Assembly: GCA_030672375.1 (NCBI GenBank)
Contig: DAOVGP010000005.1
Coordinates: forward strand, 1 to 7,828
From: Candidatus Aenigmatarchaeota archaeon
GTDB lineage: Archaea > Aenigmatarchaeota > Aenigmatarchaeia > CG10238-14
DNA length: 7,828 nt
Direction of reading: 5' to 3'
The translations under genes were made by a program, and so were the position numbers. A model generated the notes under the pieces. It had not been told where the DNA came from, ran no database searches, and was given only the letters and a program-made list of their open reading frames with translations. Position 1 is the first letter of the stretch; the number at the start of each line of letters is the position of its first letter. Below, in pieces: positions 1 through 5,160 of the stretch.

Positions 1-798
1 AGAGTTAACATTACATAATTGTTTGCCCAAATATTTTCTCTTATTTCCTTTAATTCCTTTTGGTTTTGGTTTTGCAATTTTATCATAAATCCTATCTTCT
101 ATTTTTGTACTAGGATTAAGAATTACCCTATCAATACCTCTATAAGGAGTTTCAGTTAACAATATTTCAGTTGGATCTTCTTCCACCAACATTTCTGGCA
201 TAAGTGTACCGTCCATTGCATCTACAGCGCTCCAGACTATATATCCAAAATTATCAACAGAACCAGCATATCCAGGCTTATAAGTATCATACCAACTATT
301 TATGAAATGAGCCAATTTACCACTCATATTTTTTACCAAGTAAGGTAATTCCTTTCCTTTTACAAGAACATATTTTCTAATAAAACGATCTCCCGCTCTT
401 TTATCTAAATAAATTCTAATAGAATTTAGATTATGTGTTATTTTGGCCCTTTCTTTAGGTGTTAGTCTTTCTCTTGCAGTTTGATTAATATTCTCAACAA
501 GTTCTTTTATTGGGGTAAGAGAGTTTCTATTTAATGTTCCCAAAATTCTAATATCATCTTTATATGCTGGTATAAATTCAATTCCATCAGCAGTATGTCT
601 TACGAGTGTTTTAAACATACGATCATAGTGATTAACCAAATCATTTGCATATTCAATTCCTTCGGGTGATGTTAATGAGGGTATCCAAATATGATCATAA
701 GCAGAACCAATCATGGGAATAGCCATCTTAAAAAATTCTCCCTCATCTAATAATTGTTCTTCTAAACTTCTTGGTTTGTAAGCTTGCATATTATTCAT
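1..798 (-). CDS. Unrecognised protein, N-terminal 266 residues (C-terminus outside window)
   Basis: An open frame of 266 codons runs from an ATG at 798 to the left edge without a stop, so the C-terminus is missing. The start is well bounded because the codon directly upstream in frame (799-801) is TAG; a second Met at residue 4 is the only close alternative. I do not recognise the family. No signal peptide or membrane segment is visible, so it looks soluble and cytoplasmic. Visible traits are an acidic stretch near residues 12-21, an aromatic segment at about 164-190 (HFINSWYDTYKPGYAG, then NFGYIVWSAVDAMDG), an acidic EMLVEEDPTE segment at 202-211 and a lysine-rich, basic segment at 243-255 (KPKPKGIKGNKRK) that could contact nucleic acid. 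No clear ribosome binding site precedes the ATG, so the message may be leaderless. It is divergent from archease. The open frame and codon pattern make it very probably a real gene; the function is unknown. Confidence 0.8.
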   Translation of the reverse strand, partial: MNNMQAYKPRSLEEQLLDEGEFFKMAIPMIGSAYDHIWIPSLTSPEGIEYANDLVNHYDRMFKTLVRHTADGIEFIPAYKDDIRILGTLNRNSLTPIKELVENINQTARERLTPKERAKITHNLNSIRIYLDKRAGDRFIRKYVLVKGKELPYLVKNMSGKLAHFINSWYDTYKPGYAGSVDNFGYIVWSAVDAMDGTLMPEMLVEEDPTEILLTETPYRGIDRVILNPSTKIEDRIYDKIAKPKPKGIKGNKRKYLGKQLCNVNS

Positions 799-809
799 CT
801 AATTTTTAT

Positions 810-847
810 CTTTAAGATTTTAGCCGGTTAAATAATGGCTTTTAAAG
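810..847. repeat. Imperfect inverted repeat upstream of the partial minus-strand gene
   Basis: CTTTAA (810-815) and AGCC (822-825) are mirrored by GGCT (837-840) and TTAAAG (842-847), leaving an 11-base loop and an asymmetric internal loop. The arms lie 12-50 bases upstream of the ATG at 798, where promoter or operator elements of that minus-strand gene are expected. The sequence is AT-rich, so chance is possible for the outer arms; the AGCC/GGCT core is the more convincing part. Confidence 0.3.
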
Positions 848-874
848 ATTTAAATAGATTTCTTTATTCGATAT

Positions 875-895
875 CTCATAATAATATTATTGGAG
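875..895. repeat. AT-rich palindrome in the divergent intergenic region
   Basis: A perfect 12-base palindrome AATAATATTATT (880-891) is flanked by CTC (875-877) and GAG (893-895), giving a near-symmetric 21-base element. The word CGATAT occurs just before it (870-875) and again just after it (899-904). It lies in the 178-base space between two divergent genes, upstream of the archease TATA-like box, and could be an operator. Binding is inference; nothing else in this space looks like a gene or structural RNA. Confidence 0.3.
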
Positions 896-929
896 TAACG
901 ATATATCCTAATTGGTATCAAACTAGTTT

Positions 930-945
930 CATATATTTTTTAAAG
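930..945 (+). promoter_or_regulatory. TATA-like promoter element for archease
   Basis: CATATATTTTTTAAAG contains ATATATTT at 931-938. Archaeal transcription starts about 25 bases downstream of the TATA centre, which predicts a start near 960 and a leader of about 17 bases. That leader includes GGATGA (961-966), a partial match to the archaeal Shine-Dalgarno sequence, 10 bases before the ATG at 977. The region is AT-rich, so the assignment is tentative. Confidence 0.35.
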
Positions 946-976
946 AAATTTTAACTAAACGGATGAATAGTATAAT

Positions 977-1132
977 ATGAAAAAATTCAAGTTTATTGAT
1001 ATTACAACTGCAGATGTTGCTTTTGTAGCTTATGGGAAAGATTTGAATGAATTGTTTACTAATGCAGCCTTAGCATTGTCCGAGACAATGATAGATGCTA
1101 GTCAAATTGAACAAAAAGTAAAAAAATCCTAG
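977..1132 (+). CDS. Archease, N-terminal part (zero frame, ends at TAG after an A7 tract)
   Basis: This 51-codon ORF encodes the N-terminal third of archease, the small acidic cofactor that RtcB needs for efficient guanylylation and multiple turnover. The fold start is plain: MKKFKFID, then TTAD at residues 10-13, where most archeases have HTAD, followed by VAFVAYGKDLNELFTNAALALSETMID, which matches the family helix. Asp13 matches the metal-binding aspartate; the usual His is Thr here. The frame ends GTA AAA AAA TCC TAG. The remaining two thirds lie in the -1 frame (see 1138-1398). Joining the frames at the A tract gives about 140 residues, the normal family length, so the gene looks whole apart from one base. 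It may be one protein made by frameshifting or slippage, a split gene, a fresh pseudogene or a base-call error. It faces rtcB, its functional partner. Confidence 0.8.
   Translation: MKKFKFIDITTADVAFVAYGKDLNELFTNAALALSETMIDASQIEQKVKKS
1120..1126 (+). promoter_or_regulatory. Candidate -1 slippery heptamer A-AAA-AAA
   Basis: In the frame starting at 977 the codons are GTA AAA AAA, so the seven A's sit exactly in the X-XXY-YYZ register used for -1 ribosomal frameshifting. A -1 shift continues as ATC CTA GAA ATA ATG into the rest of archease, while no shift hits TAG at 1130-1132, four bases later. The same tract could allow transcriptional slippage by adding one A. I see no strong stimulatory hairpin just downstream and no Shine-Dalgarno-like stimulator upstream. 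Confidence 0.5.
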
Positions 1133-1137
1133 AAATA

Positions 1138-1398
1138 ATGGGAGAAGACATGAAAAGCTTACTTTTTGATTGGTTGAATGACCTTTTATTCTATTACGGA
1201 TCTGAAAATCTGGCATTTTCTAAGTTTGATGTAGAGGTCGATAAAAAAAATTTTAAACTAAAAGCTGTTTGTTGGGGGGAGAAAATAGATCTTAAAAGAC
1301 ATGATGTTAGAACAGGAGTTAAGGCTACTACCTATCATAAAATGCAAATAAAGAAAATCAAGGAAGGATGGAAAGCTCAAGTAATACTCGATGTTTGA
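1138..1398 (+). CDS. Archease, C-terminal part (-1 frame)
   Basis: This ORF carries the remaining two thirds of archease: GEDMKSLLFDWLNDLLFYY (residues 2-20), SENLAFSKFDVEV, CWGEKIDLKRHD, the family motif VKATTYH (61-67) and the C-terminus GWKAQVILDV, with Asp85 next to the last residue as in archeases, where a C-terminal Asp helps bind metal. The frame is open upstream to 1111, so it overlaps the N-terminal ORF (977-1132) and joins it after the A7 tract by a -1 shift. The 86-residue piece lacks the N-terminal strand and its metal ligand, so it should not fold as a full archease. Independent initiation is possible by re-initiation: ATG 1138 is 5 bases past the upstream TAG, and a GGGAGA lies before ATG 1150. 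The preserved motifs suggest selection still acts here. It ends against the rtcB stop codon on the other strand. Confidence 0.8.
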   Translation: MGEDMKSLLFDWLNDLLFYYGSENLAFSKFDVEVDKKNFKLKAVCWGEKIDLKRHDVRTGVKATTYHKMQIKKIKEGWKAQVILDV

Positions 1399-2853
1399 TC
1401 ATCCTTTGATTACGCCCATTGGTCTCAACTTAGCAACTATCTTTGCGATACCAGCTTCTTGGCAAACTCTTACAACTTCATCCACATCCTTGTAAACGCC
1501 TGGTGCTTCCTCTGCTATTACTTTCCAACTGGCAGACCTAACTAAAATTCGTTTCTCCTTTAACATTTGTTTTACTTTTTCTCCACGGAATAATCTCAGA
1601 GCTTTATGTCTCGACATCAACCTCCCAGCTCCATGACAAACACTCGAGAAGGTTAAATTTTTTGCTTGTTCAGTTCCTATTAGAACATAACTTGCTGTCC
1701 CCATACTTCCAGGAACGAGTACAGGTTGTCCTACATCCTTATAATCTTCAGGAATATCTGGACTTCCTGGCCCAAAAGCACGTGTAGCACCTTTTCTGTG
1801 CATGTATACCTTTTTCTTTTCACCATCGATTTTATGTTCCTCTACTTTTCCTACGTTATGTGCTACTCCATATACTACTTCTAATCCAGCTTCCTCTTCC
1901 TTTAACCCTAAAAGTTTGGCGATGCTTTCCCTCACCCAATGAGTGATCATCTGTCTGTTACAGAAAGCGAAATTTACCGCGCAACACATTGCTTCAAAAT
2001 AATTGTCGCATTCTTTTGTACCAGCAGGAGCGTAAACCAATTCTCTATCTGGTAATTTTCCAATTTTTCCTCTGAAAGCATTCTCTAAAATTCTCAAATA
2101 ATCTGTACAAACTTGATGACCGAACCCTCTTGAGCCAGTATGAATCATAACACAAACTTGGTTTTCCCTATCTATTCCAAAAATCTTTGCAACTTCAGGA
2201 AGGTATATTTTTTCTACATATTGAATTTCCAAGAAATGATTACCCGCCCCTAAAGTTCCTAATTGTGGGGATCCTCTAATCAAAGCCCTTTCACTTACCG
2301 CATCAGCATTAGCCTCCTTCATACATCCCCCTTCTTCCAAATATTTCAAATCTCTTTCATTACCATATCCGTTTTCAACCGCCCATTCAGCACCTACTTC
2401 CAGAACTTCATTTTTTAATTGACTTGTAGATAGTCTAATCTTTCCACTCCTTCCAACTCCTGAAGGAACATTCCTAAAAATACTTTCCAAAATATTGGAT
2501 AGTTTTGGTCTAATGTCATTTTCGACGAGATTAGTTCTCAATAAACGTACACCGCAGTTTATATCAAATCCTATTCCACCTGGACTTAATCCACCCTCTT
2601 CATAATCTAAAGCAGCCACACCACCTATCGGAAAGCCGTATCCATAGTGCATATCAGGGAGTGCAATACTATTTTTATAAATTCCTGGTAAAAAAGCAAT
2701 ATTTGCAACTTGTTCTACTGCACCTTCTTCAACTTGTTTGAGTAATTTTTCTGATAAAAACAATAAAGCTGGTACCTTCATTCCTGGCTTAGCATTTTTT
2801 GGCAATTCCCAACGACACGGTCCAATTTTTTTTAATTTACTCTTTAGATTCAT
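1399..2853 (-). CDS. rtcB: RNA-splicing ligase RtcB (tRNA-splicing ligase)
   Basis: RtcB joins RNA ends with 2',3'-cyclic or 3'-phosphate to 5'-OH, using GTP and Mn2+, in tRNA splicing and RNA repair. All catalytic motifs are present in this 484-residue protein (the family is about 480): GGIGFDINCGVR with metal ligands Asp97 and Cys100; GNHFLEIQ with His206; HTGSRGFGH with His238; VAHNV with His332; HRKGATRAFGPG (352-363) of the guanylate pocket; GSMGTASYVLIG (382-393); and VCHGAGR with His407, equivalent to the nucleophile His404 of the Pyrococcus enzyme and, like it, 77 residues from the end. The C-terminus RPMGVIKG is typical. No intein or frameshift is seen. The ATG at 2853 has GGTGAT (2857-2862) three bases upstream. 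Its cofactor archease lies tail to tail with no gap. Assignment is essentially certain. Confidence 0.98.
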   Translation of the reverse strand: MNLKSKLKKIGPCRWELPKNAKPGMKVPALLFLSEKLLKQVEEGAVEQVANIAFLPGIYKNSIALPDMHYGYGFPIGGVAALDYEEGGLSPGGIGFDINCGVRLLRTNLVENDIRPKLSNILESIFRNVPSGVGRSGKIRLSTSQLKNEVLEVGAEWAVENGYGNERDLKYLEEGGCMKEANADAVSERALIRGSPQLGTLGAGNHFLEIQYVEKIYLPEVAKIFGIDRENQVCVMIHTGSRGFGHQVCTDYLRILENAFRGKIGKLPDRELVYAPAGTKECDNYFEAMCCAVNFAFCNRQMITHWVRESIAKLLGLKEEEAGLEVVYGVAHNVGKVEEHKIDGEKKKVYMHRKGATRAFGPGSPDIPEDYKDVGQPVLVPGSMGTASYVLIGTEQAKNLTFSSVCHGAGRLMSRHKALRLFRGEKVKQMLKEKRILVRSASWKVIAEEAPGVYKDVDEVVRVCQEAGIAKIVAKLRPMGVIKG

Positions 2854-2856
2854 ACT

Positions 2857-2862
2857 ATCACC
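2857..2862 (-). promoter_or_regulatory. Ribosome binding site of rtcB
   Basis: On the minus strand GGTGAT lies three bases before the ATG at 2853, matching the archaeal anti-Shine-Dalgarno sequence and supporting that start. The spacing is short but usable. Confidence 0.6.
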
Positions 2863-2887
2863 TTAAGATACGTACAGAAAACCTGCA

Positions 2888-2922
2888 CGCGCCTATTTCC
2901 ACATTTTTATGGTAGGTACGCG
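2888..2922 (-). promoter_or_regulatory. Hairpin in the probable rtcB 5' leader
   Basis: CGCG-CCTA (2888-2895) can pair with TAGG-TA-CGCG (2913-2922): eight base pairs, six of them G-C, interrupted by a two-base TA bulge, with a 17-base loop that could itself form a small CAT/ATG stem. The G-C-rich arms stand out in an AT-rich intergenic region. A rival pairing is possible between the AGGTACG end (2914-2920) and CGTAC/ACCT (2871-2884), so two exclusive folds can be drawn. If rtcB starts near 2926, this hairpin sits at the very 5' end of its mRNA. A regulatory role is inference; a DNA operator is an equal alternative. Confidence 0.4.
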
Positions 2923-2947
2923 CTCTCTATAATTATTATTTAATTGA

Positions 2948-2955
2948 TATTTAAG
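2948..2955 (-). promoter_or_regulatory. TATA-like promoter element for rtcB
   Basis: Read on the minus strand, GAAAAC then TTAAATA resembles a purine-rich BRE followed by a TATA box. A start about 25 bases downstream would fall near 2926, giving a leader of roughly 72 bases that carries the hairpin at 2888-2922. A second candidate, TTATAG (about 2927-2932), would give a shorter leader lacking one arm of the hairpin. Confidence 0.35.
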
Positions 2956-3002
2956 TTTTCTATAACTTCTTTTTTTTGTGTTAACAATCGTTAGTCGAAA
3001 AT

Positions 3003-3024
3003 CTTATTATCTTAACTTTTTAAT
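3003..3024 (+). promoter_or_regulatory. TATA-like elements upstream of the S26e gene
   Basis: Two candidates are visible: CTTATTATC (3003-3011), preceded by CGAAAAT, and CTTTTTAATC (about 3015-3024). The first predicts a start near 3032 and a leader of about 28 bases containing the strong ribosome binding site at 3046-3054. The second predicts a start near 3046, just at that site. The first fits better. The region is AT-rich, so confidence is low. Confidence 0.25.
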
Positions 3025-3045
3025 CATAAAAGAAGAATATTAATT

Positions 3046-3054
3046 GAGAGGTGA
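3046..3054 (+). promoter_or_regulatory. Strong ribosome binding site that decides the S26e start
   Basis: GAGAGGTGA is a near-perfect complement to the archaeal 16S rRNA 3' end and ends five bases before TTG at 3060. The longest-ORF start, GTG at 3051, lies inside this motif and would have no ribosome binding site of its own, so TTG at 3060 is the more likely start. Confidence 0.65.
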
Positions 3055-3059
3055 ATTTT

Positions 3060-3341
3060 TTGCCTATATCAAAAGCACCATACAAGAGAACTTACAAACA
3101 CGGTAGACAGAGAGGTAATGAAGCAAAAGTAAGATGCGATAAATGTGGAACATCAGTCCCAAGATGGAAAACTTTCACTGCCTATAGAGGATTTAGGATA
3201 AGAGATCCAGTCATCTTGAAGCAAATGGATAAGAGAATGATACATACGCTAGGTAGGAAAATAAGAGTATGCCCTAAATGTGCAAGGTTCTATGGCATAG
3301 TGCAGAGAGGAAAATCTGTTAGAAGAAAAACACGCGTCTAA
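3060..3341 (+). CDS. rps26e: Small-subunit ribosomal protein eS26 (S26e)
   Basis: This 93-residue basic protein is a small-subunit ribosomal component; in known ribosomes eS26 binds near the 16S/18S rRNA 3' end and the mRNA exit channel. The sequence shows the family pattern: a basic N-terminus (KAPYKRTYKHGRQRG), a first zinc-binding pair in VRCDKCGTSVPRWK (Cys26, Cys29), a middle segment, a second pair in RVCPKCARFYGIVQRGKS (Cys71, Cys74) and a basic tail ending RRKTRV. I start it at TTG 3060 because the ribosome binding site occupies the alternative GTG at 3051. It is first in a plus-strand run: the pilus-type ATPase starts 9 bases after its stop, suggesting cotranscription of a translation gene with a surface-filament operon. 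In archaea eS26 was first described from crenarchaeal/TACK lineages, so its presence is a lineage clue. Confidence 0.88.
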   Translation: MPISKAPYKRTYKHGRQRGNEAKVRCDKCGTSVPRWKTFTAYRGFRIRDPVILKQMDKRMIHTLGRKIRVCPKCARFYGIVQRGKSVRRKTRV

Positions 3342-3350
3342 ATGATGTGA

Positions 3351-5132
3351 ATGTTGGGAAAAATAAAACAACTGAAAGGGTTTCTATGGAGAAAGGTACA
3401 TGAAAAACCCGAGGAAATAAAATTACCACGTTTTATGCCCAAACCTTTAGATACTTTCGTGGAACTTCCTTCAACAAAGGACATAACAAAAATCGATGTC
3501 AGATATCCATTGATAAGTGAGTTCGCTAGTGTCCACATAAAATGGGACCCGAAAGAAAGGCAACTGATATATTTTCTGGAGGAACCAGTATTATCCGAAC
3601 AGGAAAAAAAAATTCTCGATGAAATCTCATCTGCATTAATCGATTTGATTGAAGTTAAGCTCACTTCTGTTAAAAACACTTCAGAAGCAATGAGGTATTT
3701 GGAGAAACAAATAACCAAAGTCATGAAAGAACTCAGTATGACTTTAAATCCAGATCAATACATCAGAATAATGTACCACATCTATAGAAATTTTGTCGGT
3801 TTGAATGAAATAGAACCCCTTTTGAGAGATCCTTGGCTTGAGGACATTGGTTGTGATGGAGTAAACATTCCTATATATATAGTGCACAGAAAATACGGGT
3901 CTCTTAAAACGAATGTAATTTTCAATAATGTGAAAGATTTAAGAGAGTTCATCGTTAAACTTTCTGAACGTTGTGGCAGATACGTGAGTTATGCAGAACC
4001 TATCCTCGATGGTACGTTACCAGATGGTAGTAGGATTACTGCAACTTTAGCTGGTGATGTTGCAACAAGAGGTCCAACATTTTCTATAAGGAAGTTTACA
4101 GAAAGACCTTTCTCTCCCATCAGTCAGATAGAAGTAGGCACAGTATCTCCCGCAGTGATGGCATACTTTTGGTATATTGTCGAGAGTGGCGTTTCGCTAT
4201 TGATTACTGGTGGAGTGGCGACTGGTAAAACTACTTTTCTCAATTCGATATCTATGTTTATTGCTCCTGAAGCTAAGATAGTCAGTATCGAGGATACTAG
4301 AGAATTAAGAATCCCTCATGAACACTGGATACCATCAGTCGCAAGGTTAGGTTTTGGTATTCCAATGCCAACAGGTGAAAAGTACGGTCAAATAACACTC
4401 TTCGATTTGTTGAAAGGATCTTTCAGACAGAACCCCAATTATGTGATAGTTGGGGAAGTTAGAGGTAAAGAGGCTTATGTTATGTTCCAAGGCATGTCGT
4501 CTGGACACCCCTGTATGAGTACTTTCCATGCAGGTTCTGTGGATGCTGTTATAAAAAGACTAACTACACCACCGATCGAGTTGTCTTCTAGTCTTGTTGA
4601 AAGTTTAGATGTTGTAGCAGTCATGTCATACGCCAAAGAAAGAGGAAAGTCAGCTAGGAGGATAAAAGAAGTAGAGGAGATAATATCCATCGATCCGGAG
4701 ACATTTGAAGTTGAGACATTCAGGTCAGTCGAATGGAATCCAAGAGAAGATACTTTTGTTTTTAATAAAAATAGTTTCGTTCTAAAAAAAATAGCTCGCA
4801 ACAAAGGAATAGAATTGGAAGAAATATTGAAAGAAATCACTAGGAGAAAGGCAGTTTTAGAATGGATGACAAAGAAAGGAATGAAAGATTATGTCGAAGT
4901 GTGTAAGTTGGTTAATGATTACTATAAGAATCCCGCAAAGATTATGGAGCAAGTTGGACATGTAACTCCAATCCCTGAGATAAAAACTGTTGAAAAAGTT
5001 CATGAGAAAAAAGAAGTCAAAGAAGAGAAACAAGGAGAACTCAAAAAAGAAGAAAAACAAGAAGAGAAAGAAAAAACCAATCTCTCCGAAATCTCTAAAA
5101 TATTGGGCCTTAAAATAATCTCAGAAGAATAA
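3351..5132 (+). CDS. Type II/IV secretion (pilus assembly) ATPase, GspE/PilT/ArlI family
   Basis: This 593-residue cytoplasmic ATPase powers filament assembly, probably as a hexamer under the membrane platform encoded next. The N-terminal domain covers about residues 40-260, including VGLNEIEPLLRDPWLEDIGCDG (149-170) and the PDGSRITATL segment (224-233) typical of these ATPases. The core has Walker A GGVATGKTT (287-295), the Asp box EDTREL (314-319), Walker B VIVGEVRG (365-372) and the His box STFHAGS (390-396). After the core, a charged Lys/Glu-rich, probably coiled or disordered linker (about 545-577) precedes a short C-terminal segment, SEISKILGLK (579-588). No TM segment is present. The start ATG 3351 follows the weak motif GATGTGA and lies 9 bases from the S26e stop; the two T2SF genes follow. 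Whether it serves a pilus, an archaellum or another type IV filament cannot be told from the ATPase alone; the absence of arl accessory genes here favours a pilus. Confidence 0.93.
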   Translation: MLGKIKQLKGFLWRKVHEKPEEIKLPRFMPKPLDTFVELPSTKDITKIDVRYPLISEFASVHIKWDPKERQLIYFLEEPVLSEQEKKILDEISSALIDLIEVKLTSVKNTSEAMRYLEKQITKVMKELSMTLNPDQYIRIMYHIYRNFVGLNEIEPLLRDPWLEDIGCDGVNIPIYIVHRKYGSLKTNVIFNNVKDLREFIVKLSERCGRYVSYAEPILDGTLPDGSRITATLAGDVATRGPTFSIRKFTERPFSPISQIEVGTVSPAVMAYFWYIVESGVSLLITGGVATGKTTFLNSISMFIAPEAKIVSIEDTRELRIPHEHWIPSVARLGFGIPMPTGEKYGQITLFDLLKGSFRQNPNYVIVGEVRGKEAYVMFQGMSSGHPCMSTFHAGSVDAVIKRLTTPPIELSSSLVESLDVVAVMSYAKERGKSARRIKEVEEIISIDPETFEVETFRSVEWNPREDTFVFNKNSFVLKKIARNKGIELEEILKEITRRKAVLEWMTKKGMKDYVEVCKLVNDYYKNPAKIMEQVGHVTPIPEIKTVEKVHEKKEVKEEKQGELKKEEKQEEKEKTNLSEISKILGLKIISEE

Positions 5133-5149
5133 AATACTAAAAATACTAA
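5132..5149. repeat. Tandem 9-base repeat between the ATPase and first T2SF gene
   Basis: AAATACTAA occurs twice without a gap (5132-5140 and 5141-5149) in the 28-base spacer. The ATG at 5161 has no Shine-Dalgarno sequence, and this AT-rich repeat sits 12-29 bases upstream of it, so it could act as an internal TATA-like element for a leaderless message. It may equally be a simple AT-rich spacer. Confidence 0.35.
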
Positions 5150-5160
5150 ATTTATTCTGA

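Noticed and set aside
1399..2853. Intein or frameshift in rtcB
   Set aside because: All motifs are in one continuous frame of normal family length.
2880..2925. tRNA or snoRNA-like gene in the rtcB-S26e spacer
   Set aside because: The hairpin has no cloverleaf, T-loop or acceptor pairing, and I see no box C/D motif pair.
2970..2977. Run of eight T as an archaeal terminator
   Set aside because: It lies between two divergent genes, so no gene ends upstream of it on the plus strand.
3604..3612. Run of nine A in the ATPase as a slippery or error site
   Set aside because: The zero frame continues intact through it, with no gain from a shift.
3338..3724. Minus-strand ORF of 128 codons inside the ATPase gene
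   Set aside because: It lies antisense to a clear GspE/PilT-family coding frame, has a low-complexity Ser/Phe-rich translation typical of shadow frames and no ribosome binding site.
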